Counted from the first letter of the stretch, positions 6,969 to 15,722 are shown. The stretch is DNA of 64,000 nt from a bacterium (GCA_021805775.1 JAJZED010000010.1:40590-104589); one strand, 5' to 3'. Notes: generated by a model not told the origin, from the letters alone. A program made the numbers and translations.

Positions 6969-8219
6969 CTATTCCAAAATTGCACGCGCCGCAGCGAGCG
7001 CCCCGAGATAGCCGTGGATCGCATTCACGCCGCCCTGCAAGTAGAGCTCGTACGGTTCGCGCAGCGGCGCATCGCACGAAAGCTCGATCGTCGCTCCGGA
7101 GATGAAGGCGCCACCCGACATCACCACCGGATCGCGGTAGCCCGGCACCGCCCCGGGCTCGGGGCGGAAGCGCGCGTCGATCGGCAACACGCTCTGCAAC
7201 CCGCGCGCAAATTGCAGCACGCGCTCGCGGTTTCCCAGAGCGATCGCTTGCACGATGTCGGTGCGCCGAGCACCGGGGGCCGGATCGACGCGATATCCCA
7301 ACTCCGAGAAAAGCGCGGCGGCAAAATCAAGAGTTCGTAAAGATGCCTCGACGATGCTCGGCGCTTGAAAAAGCCCTTGGATAAAGGCTTTCCCGAAGCC
7401 GAGCGTCGGGCCGAGCGCATCGCTCAGGCCGGGTGCATAGAGCGTTGCGGCGACGCGTTCGACGAGATCGGAGCGGCCGATGCAGTAGCCGCCGGTCGGC
7501 GCGAGCGCACCGCCGAGATTTTTAATGAGCGAGCCCATGACGAGATCGGCACCGACGTGCGTCGGCTCGCGCTCCTCGACGAGTTCGCCGTAGCAATTAT
7601 CGACGAGGATCGGGAGATCGCCGCGCAGCGCGCGCAGCGATGCAAAAGCGCGTTCGAGTTCCGCGATCGGCAAGCTCGGCCGCGTCGCGTATCCGCGCGA
7701 GCGCTGCACGAAAATCGCACCGCGTTCGATCGAATGCATTTCGCGCTCGACGGCATCGCTATCGATCGTGCCGTCGGGGCGCAACGCGATCTCGCGATAC
7801 GCGAAGCCGCCGAGATCGGCGAGCGAATCGGGCGCATCGCAGATCGCATTACGCAAGGTGTCGTAAGGGCGCCCGGAGATCGTCAGCAACGTTCCGCCGC
7901 GCGGCACGCACGCGCGGAGCGCGAGCGCGATCGCATGCGTGCCGCTGGCGATCGTCAGCCGCGCGAGCGCCCGTTCGGCGCCGAAAAGGCGACGCAGCAA
8001 CGATTCGTACGCCGCTCGTGCGGCGTCGTCGTAGCCGTAGCCGCTGCTTCCCGCGAGGTCGCTCTGCCCGATGCCTTCTTCGAGAAAGGCTTCGAGCACG
8101 TTCATCGTGACGGCGCGCTGCGCCGGGTAATCCAGCGTTTCGACGCGCTGCCACGCGCGCTCGGCGGCGTGCGCGAGCGCGCCGGTAAAGCCGAAACGTT
8201 CGCAGAGTTCGACGATCAT
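6969..8219 (-). CDS. PLP-dependent enzyme of the aluminium-resistance / cystathionine beta-lyase-like family
   Basis: The 416-residue protein has the hallmarks of the aluminium-resistance family (methionine gamma-lyase-related, fold type I): SSGYGYDD, then IASGTHAIALAL, VDNCYGELVEE, and GSLIKNLGGALAPTGGY with the probable PLP lysine. It ends with QGGVNAIHGYLGALAAARA. The true substrate of the family is unsettled. The ATG at 8219 overlaps the stop of the EIIC gene as ATGA, so the two are co-translated. In other bacteria the family is often found near hfq, miaA or lexA; here it lies two genes downstream of lexA. Confidence 0.88.
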   Translation of the reverse strand: MIVELCERFGFTGALAHAAERAWQRVETLDYPAQRAVTMNVLEAFLEEGIGQSDLAGSSGYGYDDAARAAYESLLRRLFGAERALARLTIASGTHAIALALRACVPRGGTLLTISGRPYDTLRNAICDAPDSLADLGGFAYREIALRPDGTIDSDAVEREMHSIERGAIFVQRSRGYATRPSLPIAELERAFASLRALRGDLPILVDNCYGELVEEREPTHVGADLVMGSLIKNLGGALAPTGGYCIGRSDLVERVAATLYAPGLSDALGPTLGFGKAFIQGLFQAPSIVEASLRTLDFAAALFSELGYRVDPAPGARRTDIVQAIALGNRERVLQFARGLQSVLPIDARFRPEPGAVPGYRDPVVMSGGAFISGATIELSCDAPLREPYELYLQGGVNAIHGYLGALAAARAILE

Positions 8220-9421
8220 GCGAGGCCGACTTCGTGACGCTCGTACGCCCATACTGCCGGCAGCCATAAGAGCGTCGCCAGAAGCAAATTCACGAATAGC
8301 AAAATCGGCGCGCGCCAGTCGAGCGTCGCCAGATAGACCGAGAGCGGCGCCGGAATCGATGACGGCACGTAAAAGGCCGCGCGGGCGACCCACCCGGCGC
8401 TGACGGCGGCGTAGGTGATGCTCGCCAGCAGCATGGGTATTCCGACGAACGGCAACACCAGAAAAGGGTTGGCGACGATCGGCAACGTGAAGAGCAACGG
8501 TTCGTTCGCGTTCACGAGCGCGAACGGCAACGTCGCGCGACCGATGCGACGCAAGCGCGGGATCTTGGAGAGCGCGAGCAGCGCCGCAAGCGGTAGCGTC
8601 GCGCCGGCACCACCGGGAAAAACGAAGAGAAAGAGCGAGACGACGACGATATGCGGGAGCGGGAGATGCGCGGCAAAGGCGTGCGTGTTCTCCGCCTGCA
8701 GCGAGAGATAGACCGGCGTGACGACGCCGGCGAGTAAGGCTGGGCCGTGGATGCCGACGCACCAGAGTGCCGTTTCGACAAAGACGATTGCCAGCAGCGC
8801 CGGGTAGCTGTCGCCGAGATGCGCGAGCGGCGCGAGCGCAGCTGCAACCAACGCGCCGGCATCGACGCCGAGCGCGTGCAGCGCGACGAACGGCAGTAAT
8901 GCGAGCGGGGCACCGAGATACCGTGCCGCGGGCAAAACACGCGCCGTCGCGCTCGCAACGAACGCGCAGAGCATGCCGACGATAATCGCTAGAAGCAACC
9001 CGCTTGCACCGACACTCGATAGATAGGCGAGCGGCATCTCGCCGGTCTGCCAACGCGGCAACGCGAGCGCGAACGCAAGCGCGGTCGCCACGATCTGCGG
9101 AACGAGCGGCAACGCGAAGCGCCGCGCTAGTTGCACCGCAAGCGCGATTGCGGTGACGCACGACATCGCGCCGAAGGCCGGCAACATCGCACCGGCGATT
9201 GCAGCGAGCGAAAACGCCGGATGCGGCGCGATGCGCCAACCTCCGGGTTCGACGAAGAGGATCGTTAATAGTGCTGCGACGAGCGCGCCGAAACCGATCG
9301 GCAGTGCGGTATTGAGCGCTCGCATCGCGGGCGAAGCGGCGAACCCGGTGAGGGCGCGCGAGATTTTAGAGGCGGCGAATAACGGCTTCGACGCGCCCGA
9401 CGATAACGACATCGTCGGCAT
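8216..9421 (-). CDS. PTS EIIC permease, lactose/cellobiose type, without partner EII genes
   Basis: This 401-residue membrane protein has about ten hydrophobic segments. It matches the EIIC of the cellobiose/lactose PTS family: GIHGPALLAGV, then GGAGATLPLAALLALSK, the NANEPLLFTLPIVANP signature with the NEP motif, and a final LATLDWR block. No EIIA, EIIB, HPr or EI gene is in the window, so either the partners lie elsewhere or the protein works without phosphotransfer. The residues before the first membrane span align with the EIIC N-terminus and support a start at 9421 or 9412. Either start lies inside lexA. An ATG at 9325 would remove this part. Confidence 0.88.
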   Translation of the reverse strand: MPTMSLSSGASKPLFAASKISRALTGFAASPAMRALNTALPIGFGALVAALLTILFVEPGGWRIAPHPAFSLAAIAGAMLPAFGAMSCVTAIALAVQLARRFALPLVPQIVATALAFALALPRWQTGEMPLAYLSSVGASGLLLAIIVGMLCAFVASATARVLPAARYLGAPLALLPFVALHALGVDAGALVAAALAPLAHLGDSYPALLAIVFVETALWCVGIHGPALLAGVVTPVYLSLQAENTHAFAAHLPLPHIVVVSLFLFVFPGGAGATLPLAALLALSKIPRLRRIGRATLPFALVNANEPLLFTLPIVANPFLVLPFVGIPMLLASITYAAVSAGWVARAAFYVPSSIPAPLSVYLATLDWRAPILLFVNLLLATLLWLPAVWAYERHEVGLA

Positions 9422-9971
9422 AGATTGGCTGCATGCGCGGGTTCTCCGGCTGCAAGCGCACGCGCCCCGCTTCGCGATAGAAGCGTTTCACGGTCGCATC
9501 GCCTTCGAGCATCGCGACGACGATCTCGCCGTTGCGCGCGTCGTTCTGTGGGCGCACGACGACGAGGTCGCCATCGAGAATCGCCGCATCGACCATCGAA
9601 TCGCCCTTCACGCGGAGCACGAACGCATCGGATCCCTTCGGCAGAAAATCGGCGGCGACGAGGAACTCGCCCTCACGCTCCTCTTGAGCGGCGATGGGAA
9701 CGCCGGCGGCGACGCGCCCGAGGATCGGCAGCACCATCGCGTCGGGCATCGCAGAGCGCTCCGAGCGCATCGCGCGCGGCTTCGTCGCGTCGCGCGTGAG
9801 CAGCCCCCGTTTCTCGAGCGTTTTGAGGTGGGCGTGAATCGTTGAAGAGGACGAAAGGCCGACGATTTCGCCGATCTCGCGAACCGAGGGCGGGTAGCCG
9901 TGCTCGGCCGCAAAGCGCTCGATGGCGGTGAGAATCTCCCGCTGCCGCTCGCTCGGAGGGCGTTCGCGCAT
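9366..9971 (-). CDS. lexA: LexA repressor
   Basis: This 201-residue SOS repressor has an N-terminal winged helix-turn-helix (about 1-65; GYPPSVREIGEIVGLSSSSTIHAHLK) and a C-terminal S24 peptidase domain. The self-cleavage site is Ala89-Gly90 (RVAAGVP), the catalytic serine is Ser125 (GDSMVD) and the lysine is Lys162 (ATVKRF). It is divergent from a YneA-like LysM gene across a LexA-type palindrome, the arrangement known from Bacillus. Its 3' end overlaps the 5' part of the EIIC gene by about 56 nt, so EIIC and the PLP enzyme may share SOS control. Confidence 0.96.
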   Translation of the reverse strand: MRERPPSERQREILTAIERFAAEHGYPPSVREIGEIVGLSSSSTIHAHLKTLEKRGLLTRDATKPRAMRSERSAMPDAMVLPILGRVAAGVPIAAQEEREGEFLVAADFLPKGSDAFVLRVKGDSMVDAAILDGDLVVVRPQNDARNGEIVVAMLEGDATVKRFYREAGRVRLQPENPRMQPIYADDVVIVGRVEAVIRRL

Positions 9972-10067
9972 GCCTAAATCCTTTCTCTAGCGGTCGCCGT
10001 GGGCGACGACTGCCATGCGTATGGCAGAGCCATCGGCTAGAAACGTACCATAGAGTTCGAAAAATCG

Positions 10068-10081
10068 CAAACATACGTTCG
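10068..10081. promoter_or_regulatory. Probable LexA operator (SOS box) between lexA and the LysM gene
   Basis: The 14-mer CAAACATACGTTCG fits the Gram-positive-type SOS box CGAAC-N4-GTTCG with one mismatch in the left arm. It lies 7 bp upstream of the -35 box of the LysM gene and about 97 bp upstream of lexA, so one dimer could control both directions. Confidence 0.7.
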
Positions 10082-10087
10082 AGACTC

Positions 10088-10118
10088 TTGACACCCCGCA
10101 GAGCGGGCATGCTAGAAT
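10088..10118 (+). promoter_or_regulatory. Promoter of the LysM (YneA-like) gene
   Basis: A perfect -35 hexamer TTGACA (10088-10093) is followed 19 bp later by TAGAAT (10113-10118). Spacing is slightly long but within range. Transcription would start near 10125, giving a short leader before the ATG at 10167. Confidence 0.65.
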
Positions 10119-10166
10119 CTAGTGGACGAACAGCCGTTCGGCCCAAGATATGGAGGGTTATCCACA

Positions 10167-10445
10167 ATGAGGTCCCGGAAACGAATGAGCCTGATGCCTG
10201 CGGTGGCGCTTGCCGCGCTGAGCGCGCTCGTCGCCGTTCCGACCCTCTCGATGGGTCGTCTCCACGCGGCACCGGTAACGCACTTTGCCCGCGTCACCGT
10301 GCAGTCGGGCGACACCCTCTGGTCGATCGCCGCGCAACATATGGCGAGCGGCAGTATCCAAGAGCGGATCGACGAGATCGTCCGCGTCAACCATCTTCAC
10401 GGCGCCTCCCTGGTTCCCGGCGAGCACATTCGGGTTCCTGAGTAG
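10167..10445 (+). CDS. YneA-like LysM protein, probable SOS-induced cell-division inhibitor
   Basis: The 92-residue protein has an N-terminal membrane anchor or signal (about residues 7-28) and one LysM domain (about 43-91: VQSGDTLWSIAAQHM to PGEHIRVPE). GGAGGG lies 9 nt before the ATG. Size, topology and divergent position next to lexA match YneA of Bacillus, a LexA-controlled protein that delays division after DNA damage. That role is inferred from architecture and position, because LysM domains also occur in wall hydrolases. No hydrolase domain is present. A GC hairpin with CTTT follows the gene. Confidence 0.78.
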   Translation: MRSRKRMSLMPAVALAALSALVAVPTLSMGRLHAAPVTHFARVTVQSGDTLWSIAAQHMASGSIQERIDEIVRVNHLHGASLVPGEHIRVPE

Positions 10446-10466
10446 CCCCTAGTAGGCCCCCGTCGA

Positions 10467-10496
10467 GGCGTGCGCTGTTTTCATCGCACGCCCTTT
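10467..10496 (+). terminator. Probable terminator after the LysM gene
   Basis: The inverted repeat GGCGTGCG / CGCACGCC (10467-10474 and 10485-10492) with a 10-nt loop is followed by CTTT. The T-run is short, so efficiency is uncertain. Confidence 0.5.
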
Positions 10497-10539
10497 ACGC
10501 GTGCCCACCATCGCGTGATAGAGTGATGGAGGGAAAACC

Positions 10540-11091
10540 ATGATGGCACAACCACTGGAGCCGCGCCTCTCGCGCCTTGAGGGAGCCTTCGAGCAGATCG
10601 TCGAGCGCCTCGGCGATACGAATGCGCGCCTCGAAACGCTCGACCAGAAGATGGAGCTCAATTTTCACGCACTCCTCACCACGATGGACGCGCGGTTCGC
10701 CGCAGTCGATACACGTTTCTCCGCGATGGACACGCGCTTCTCGGCGCTTGAGCGCAAATTTATTGCTTTGGACGGCAAATTCACCGCGATGGACGACAAG
10801 TTCACCGCGATGGACGACAAGTTCACCGCGATGGACGACAAGTTCACCGCGATGGACGACAAGTTCACCGCGATGGACGGCAAATTCGCCGCAATGGACG
10901 GCAAATTCGCCGCAATGGACGGCAAATTCGCCGCAATGGACGGCAAGCTCGAAGCGAAATTTACTGCGCTCGACCGTAAGATTGACTCGCGCTTTCAGTT
11001 TCTCATCGGCGCCTACGTGACGACGACGGTCGCGCTCGGCGGCATCTTCTTCGCTGCGATCGCTCCGCTCTACGCGCACCTCGCTCGCTAA
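10540..11091 (+). CDS. Membrane-anchored coiled-coil protein made of heptad repeats
   Basis: The 183-residue protein is almost entirely a heptad coiled coil, followed by one C-terminal transmembrane segment (about 153-180). Residues about 73-136 are nine near-identical heptads of the type KFTAMDD or KFAAMDG, encoded by 21-bp DNA repeats. Earlier heptads (RFAAVDT, RFSAMDT) show older divergence of the same unit. GGAGGG precedes the ATG at 10540; the next codon is also ATG. The layout recalls tail-anchored repeat proteins such as Borrelia Bdr, but I claim no homology. Function is unknown; it could act as a spacer or oligomeriser on the inner membrane. Confidence 0.8.
   Translation: MMAQPLEPRLSRLEGAFEQIVERLGDTNARLETLDQKMELNFHALLTTMDARFAAVDTRFSAMDTRFSALERKFIALDGKFTAMDDKFTAMDDKFTAMDDKFTAMDDKFTAMDGKFAAMDGKFAAMDGKFAAMDGKLEAKFTALDRKIDSRFQFLIGAYVTTTVALGGIFFAAIAPLYAHLAR
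10756..10948 (+). repeat. 21-bp coding tandem repeat (one heptad per unit)
   Basis: Nine 21-bp units each encode one heptad. Four consecutive KFTAMDD units and three KFAAMDG units are practically identical in DNA, so they arose by recent duplication. Because 21 bp is a whole number of codons and one heptad, copy number can change without disturbing the frame or the coiled coil. Confidence 0.9.
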
Positions 11092-11105
11092 CGCAGAGAG
11101 CCCGG

Positions 11106-11306
11106 CTATGCGAGCACCGTGACGCCATGCTCGCCATGTTCGTCGAGAAATGCGAGCGCCTCCATCATCCAACTATCGAGGCCGTCATTCGAATGGCGGA
11201 GCACCTCGCGAGCGAGATGTGCGCGATCTTTGATCCAGCGCAGATTGCTGCGGGTCGTCAGCGGCGCAATTTCGCGATTGCATTCATCGCAGCGTAAACG
11301 TGGCAC
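11106..11306 (-). CDS. Small CxxC protein of unknown function
   Basis: A 66-residue frame starts with GTG at 11306 and begins MPRLRCDECNREI, a single CxxC that could form half of a zinc site or a redox pair. The rest is helical and charged, including the segment DSWMMEALAFL. No clear ribosome binding site is visible. I do not recognise the family. The gene is convergent with the coiled-coil gene and lies just beyond the terminator of the TonB-dependent receptor. Confidence 0.5.
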   Translation of the reverse strand: MPRLRCDECNREIAPLTTRSNLRWIKDRAHLAREVLRHSNDGLDSWMMEALAFLDEHGEHGVTVLA

Positions 11307-11370
11307 GAAGGGAGAGGTTCGGGTCGTTCGCTAACGCGCCCTACGACGCCGAGGAGAGCTCTGTAGTAAA

Positions 11371-11405
11371 GTAGCGGCCCCGGTGCTATGCACCGGGGCC
11401 GCTAC
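11371..11405 (-). terminator. Strong hairpin terminator downstream of the TonB-dependent receptor at 11438
   Basis: A perfect 15-bp stem (GTAGCGGCCCCGGTG and its complement), extendable by one more pair, closes a very small loop. On the minus strand it is followed by TTTACTAC. It lies 32 bp after the receptor stop codon. Confidence 0.75.
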
Positions 11406-11437
11406 TCCATTCACTCCGCTTGGAGTGCTATCGCCAA

Positions 11438-14400
11438 TTAAACCTTAACGTTCAACTGGAGGTAGACCTGGAGCGGGAGCGCGTTGTAGTTCGGGACGTA
11501 CGCCTGCTGCATCCAAGCCGGGAAATTTCCCGAGTTGTTTGCCGAAGGCGTCGCGCCGTTGTACCAGCCGGCCCCGTTGGTGTTGTAGGCCGTTGCCCCC
11601 GGCGTATAGTCGAGGTATCCATTGTTTTGGCTATAGCCGCAAATAATGGTTCCGGGAGGATACGCGGAGGACCACGGAGTCTTGCTGCCACCGAAGCAAC
11701 GGTTCACCAAGTTTGCCACCGTCAACGTTGCGCCAACGCGAGCGTTGAACTGATACGAAACTTGGCCACCGATGTTCACCTGCCACGGATCCCGATACTG
11801 GCCATAGGAATCGAACTGGCCGGTCGTCGGGTTCGGAATGACAAGCCCTGGGAACGAAGCTCCAGGCGTCGATGTTAATTGAGAGGTTTGGTAATCGCAG
11901 GCATTGGTCGTGCCCGTTCCCGTCGTTAACTGATTTGCGATACAAGTCGTCGGGTCGATGCCGGTAAAGGCAAACGGGTTACCGTAACGTTGACCTTCTT
12001 GGAGGTCGAGGTTCAGCGATGCCTGGAAGCGGTTCTTCTTATACGAAACATAGCCGGTAAACGCGTTCGGGGAGAGCGACGTGGTTTGATCCAGGCCGAT
12101 CGCGGTGAACGAGTTCGGGAAGAAGTTCGTATAGGTTGGGTACCAACCGTTCGTCGGTGCCAACGACTGAATGAAAGCGCTGGCACTCGTGCCGTAATTG
12201 AGGTTGTAATAGGGGTTGGCAATATCGCCTGCCGCACAGCTCGGATCCGCGGTTCCGTTTCCGAAGTTGGGGGCAGGGGTATAGCAGGGCGCGCCGCCGC
12301 CGGCTTTGGTGAAGCCAAAGAACTGGGCGAGAGAGGCCTGCGCCGACACGAGCGGCGTTACACCGTTGACGGGAACGTACTGAACGCGCGCATGCGTGTA
12401 CGTATAGCCGAGGAAGCCCGAGAATCCATTGCGAGAGGGATCTCCCTTCTGAATTCCGATCTCAAGGCCGGTCGTCTTGCGAGTCGACCCGTTGATTCCA
12501 CCGGCCAGATTGCCGAGAACGAGCTCGACCAACTGGTTGCGGGTCGTATCCATATAGGGGGTAATGCGGAAGGTGATATCGGTACCCTTAATATGTTTCT
12601 CGAGCGAGAAGTCGAGATTGCTGCTCACCTGCAGATGGTTGGGATGCACGGTCGTGCGGAACCCATTATTGAAGTAGGCGGAGCTGTAGGTGAAGTTCGC
12701 CGTCTGATACCCATCGTTGTTCAGGTAGGTAACGAACGCCGTCTCGGTCGGTTGGATGAACCGACCCCACGAGAAACGGAGCACGGTGTTGGGATCGATG
12801 GTGTAGGTGGCCGCGATGCGCTGTGACATCGTCTTGTGAACCTGCGATGTCACCGGGCTAACTCCGTAGCCCGTCTGATTCGCGTGAACCAACTGGGCAC
12901 CGTTTTGCGTTAACGGAATGAGATTACCGGCAGTCGATGCCGGGTTGTAGCAGAGCCCGGCCGTCTCGCCGGCAACCATATTCGGGACATAAATTAGGCC
13001 GCCACCCGAGTTGCGAGCGTTCTGGAAGGTTCCCGGGGTGACGCATGCATCGTTTGCAAATTGATTGAACCAGAAGGTCGTCTCAGGATCGGACGGCGGG
13101 GTGAAGTTGTAGGTGAAATTCTCGTACCGCACTCCGAGGTTGAGATCGAGCTTGCGGGTGGGGTGGAAGTCGTCCTGAAGGGCGAGCGTGGTAAAGAGCG
13201 GACGCACGGCATTGAGCAGCTGGTTCGTCTTCGCCGCGGTAACCATCCATTGAGCGCCCGACGTTGCCGCCGCACCGACGACAGCACCAGGAGTCGCATT
13301 CAGGAGGTTTCCCTGTGAGAGCGAGGAGATACACGAAACCTGGCTGCCGGCCGGAAGGTTCAGAGCGTAATTGAAATCGATCGGTTTCCCGCGGCCATTG
13401 TTATTTACTTGATAGCTGTAGCACTGGCCGGCCGAGTTGACGAGATTAGTTGCGAAGCTATTAAACGCTCCCGCTTGCCGGTTGTTGTTGCGAATAGCAG
13501 TGGAGGCAACAACGTTTGCATCGAAGCTCAGCAGGTTTTTATCGTTAATCTGATTCGCGTAATTGAAGGTTAACCCGCGCGTATGAGTGTTCAATTCATA
13601 GGCCGTGTTGGCCGGGCCGCCCGAGCCGAGCGAGAGCATCCCTGCAAAGACACCGTTCGAACCAGCGTTTGGATTATTGTTTAACCAATCGGAGTAGAAC
13701 GTATAGCCGTAGATACGGAAATACGAACGTTCGTTGATGTTGCGCTGATATTGCAGCTTGACGATCGAACCGTTATTCCAAATGCCGGATACCTGGTTCG
13801 GCGAAATTCCGGTGAATTCGGAACGGTTCATCGGCGAGCTTGGGAAGTAGTAAGGAACGGCGATGTTCGCACCGGCTGCATTGTACGCAACCGGGGTTCC
13901 ATAGGTTAAGCCGGATTGCACTCCGTCGCCCCACGGAACGACCGAATAGCCGCCGGTTGCGCAGGGAGCATTGGAAATCTGTCCGTTAAAGGCAAGGTTG
14001 ATGCCGGTTTGAAAGGCATCGAATTGGCAGAGATTTCCATAGGGCCCAGCGGCCCCTGGTGCACTGGCAATCGATCCGGGCAATCCGAACCCGGTGTAGA
14101 CATTCTGGGCATCGCCGGAGCCGACGAACTGTGAGTACAGGCCGTTGACGTAGCCGAGGCCGCCCTCTGCGTTGATGTTATCGTACGCAATCGTATGATA
14201 CGCAAAGTTATCGAACAGTAGTTGAACGCTGTCGCGCCCCGCATCGCGTTTGTGCGGGATAGCGAAGTTCAGGTTGATGATCGTATCGCGCGAGATGATC
14301 GACGAACCATTGCCGCCGACGCCGAGCGTGGATGAGATCGGGCCATAGGCCGTACAGACCGGCACTGCTCCCGGAGCGCCTCCGCTTAATACGCCGCCAA

Positions 14401-15526
14401 GAAAATTGGCGTTCGCGTAAGGACTGAGCGCTTCGGAGCCTCCGACCGGGGCGCCTCCGGGGCCGCAGGTCGCGAAGGGGCCGACCGCTCCCTGATAAGC
14501 GCCGCCCGGAACCAAAGGCGCATAGTTTGCAAACCCGGAGTTCCAGATCGGGGCGATTGACGGCCCGGTGAGCGCGTACGGGTTCGAACCGTCGAACGCA
14601 TAGTTGTCGCCGGAGGAGTTATTCAGAAAGCGGAACCCTTGCGTGGTTCCTCGCAGCCCAACGTAGTAGGAAAAGAGCCGATTCGGGGTCGCGCCGCCGG
14701 CCTCAACCGAAAGACTGCGATAGACCGAAGGGCCCGCCACGATCGCTGAGGCGTCGCCGAAACCGGGATAGGTTCCGGTCTTAATGACTTGGTTGACGTA
14801 GCCACCGAGCGTCGCCGAAGTCGCACTCGCAGGTGCGCCGCCGGTGTAGACCTGCGTCTCCGAGGTGCCAAGATTACTCAGCGAGTTCGCGCTGTAGTTG
14901 TCGAAAGCGCGGTTGACCGGGACACCGTCGAATTCATAGCCGACTTGGCTATACGAGCCGCCGCGGATGAAGAAGACCTGCCCGAAGCCGTAGTTTCCGA
15001 TATACGAGGAAACACCCGGCTGCTGGTAGATCGCTGAGTATGCGCTCTGTAAATTGCCGCCGCCCCCGGATCCCGAGAGGATCGATGCGGTGGCGGAGTT
15101 CACGGAGTAGACGCTCGATGTGCTGCCTGGTTTCACCAAGTTGCCGGCAGCGGTAGATTTTACTGTTGCAATCGTCTTTAAGGCTTTTTCCGTGACCATG
15201 CTTAAGGTAAAGCCCTGATCTGCAAAAACAGTAACGCCCGAGACTGAGACGGTGTTATATCCGGCTTTTTTTGCCGTTACCGTATACGTATCGGGAGAGA
15301 GAGACAGGAATTCAAAATGCCCTTGTACGTCGGTTATCGCGACTGCCGTCTGGGACGGCGAATTCGCTTCGATAACCGCACCCACAACGGGCGCACCCGC
15401 CTTATCGGTCAGCGTACCACTGAGGCGACCCGTCGTTCCTGCCAGTGCCCATGTTCCCTGGAACAGGAAGGCGACGAGAAGCATTAGTGCTACGGCGACG
15501 CGACGGAGGGTCCGTTGATGTTTCAT
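11438..15526 (-). CDS. Oar-like TonB-dependent receptor with N-terminal carboxypeptidase-regulatory-like domain
   Basis: This 1362-residue outer-membrane receptor begins with a signal peptide (about 1-30). A carboxypeptidase regulatory-like beta-sandwich follows (about 32-110: RLSGTLTDKAGAPVVGAVIEA to SGVTVFAD), then a plug domain (GFGQVFFIRGGSYSQVGYEFDGVPVN) and a long Asn/Gly/Tyr-rich beta-barrel. The last residues are LNVKV rather than the usual final Phe. The substrate is unknown; Oar-like receptors often take up peptides or glycans. The ATG at 15526 follows a GAGGGA stretch. A two-part direct repeat upstream is shared with the second receptor. A TonB-like protein is encoded at 53986. Confidence 0.9.
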   Translation of the reverse strand: MKHQRTLRRVAVALMLLVAFLFQGTWALAGTTGRLSGTLTDKAGAPVVGAVIEANSPSQTAVAITDVQGHFEFLSLSPDTYTVTAKKAGYNTVSVSGVTVFADQGFTLSMVTEKALKTIATVKSTAAGNLVKPGSTSSVYSVNSATASILSGSGGGGNLQSAYSAIYQQPGVSSYIGNYGFGQVFFIRGGSYSQVGYEFDGVPVNRAFDNYSANSLSNLGTSETQVYTGGAPASATSATLGGYVNQVIKTGTYPGFGDASAIVAGPSVYRSLSVEAGGATPNRLFSYYVGLRGTTQGFRFLNNSSGDNYAFDGSNPYALTGPSIAPIWNSGFANYAPLVPGGAYQGAVGPFATCGPGGAPVGGSEALSPYANANFLGGVLSGGAPGAVPVCTAYGPISSTLGVGGNGSSIISRDTIINLNFAIPHKRDAGRDSVQLLFDNFAYHTIAYDNINAEGGLGYVNGLYSQFVGSGDAQNVYTGFGLPGSIASAPGAAGPYGNLCQFDAFQTGINLAFNGQISNAPCATGGYSVVPWGDGVQSGLTYGTPVAYNAAGANIAVPYYFPSSPMNRSEFTGISPNQVSGIWNNGSIVKLQYQRNINERSYFRIYGYTFYSDWLNNNPNAGSNGVFAGMLSLGSGGPANTAYELNTHTRGLTFNYANQINDKNLLSFDANVVASTAIRNNNRQAGAFNSFATNLVNSAGQCYSYQVNNNGRGKPIDFNYALNLPAGSQVSCISSLSQGNLLNATPGAVVGAAATSGAQWMVTAAKTNQLLNAVRPLFTTLALQDDFHPTRKLDLNLGVRYENFTYNFTPPSDPETTFWFNQFANDACVTPGTFQNARNSGGGLIYVPNMVAGETAGLCYNPASTAGNLIPLTQNGAQLVHANQTGYGVSPVTSQVHKTMSQRIAATYTIDPNTVLRFSWGRFIQPTETAFVTYLNNDGYQTANFTYSSAYFNNGFRTTVHPNHLQVSSNLDFSLEKHIKGTDITFRITPYMDTTRNQLVELVLGNLAGGINGSTRKTTGLEIGIQKGDPSRNGFSGFLGYTYTHARVQYVPVNGVTPLVSAQASLAQFFGFTKAGGGAPCYTPAPNFGNGTADPSCAAGDIANPYYNLNYGTSASAFIQSLAPTNGWYPTYTNFFPNSFTAIGLDQTTSLSPNAFTGYVSYKKNRFQASLNLDLQEGQRYGNPFAFTGIDPTTCIANQLTTGTGTTNACDYQTSQLTSTPGASFPGLVIPNPTTGQFDSYGQYRDPWQVNIGGQVSYQFNARVGATLTVANLVNRCFGGSKTPWSSAYPPGTIICGYSQNNGYLDYTPGATAYNTNGAGWYNGATPSANNSGNFPAWMQQAYVPNYNALPLQVYLQLNVKV

Positions 15527-15617
15527 CGATTATTTTCCCTCAATCGAGTTTTAGTGAGCTGAACGGCAACAAATCGGCGACCCCGCGTTGGGTCGTCGAG
15601 CAGCTCCCGTTGGCTCG

Positions 15618-15661
15618 CTCTTACTCCCTACTTTGGTCGGTTCCTTCAGCAATCGTTAAGA
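15618..15661 (-). promoter_or_regulatory. Direct-repeat activator box and -10-like element upstream of the first receptor
   Basis: On the minus strand CTTAAC-N5-CTGAAG (15660 to 15644) forms a direct repeat with an 11-bp period, the spacing used by OmpR/PhoB-family response regulators. Exactly 20 bp later lies TAAGAG (15623 to 15618), a possible -10 element. The second receptor has the same arrangement. Confidence 0.5.
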
Positions 15662-15686
15662 TTCCAATGGGCTGGGAGCGCAACCT

Positions 15687-15722
15687 AAAAAAGAGAGCCC
15701 CGGAATTCTCCGGAGCTCTCTT
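15687..15722 (-). terminator. Rho-independent terminator after the receptor-lipoprotein operon
   Basis: On the minus strand a 14-bp stem (AAGAGAGCTCCGGA with one G-U pair) and a 4-nt loop are followed by six T residues. It lies about 30 bp after the lipoprotein stop. Confidence 0.85.
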
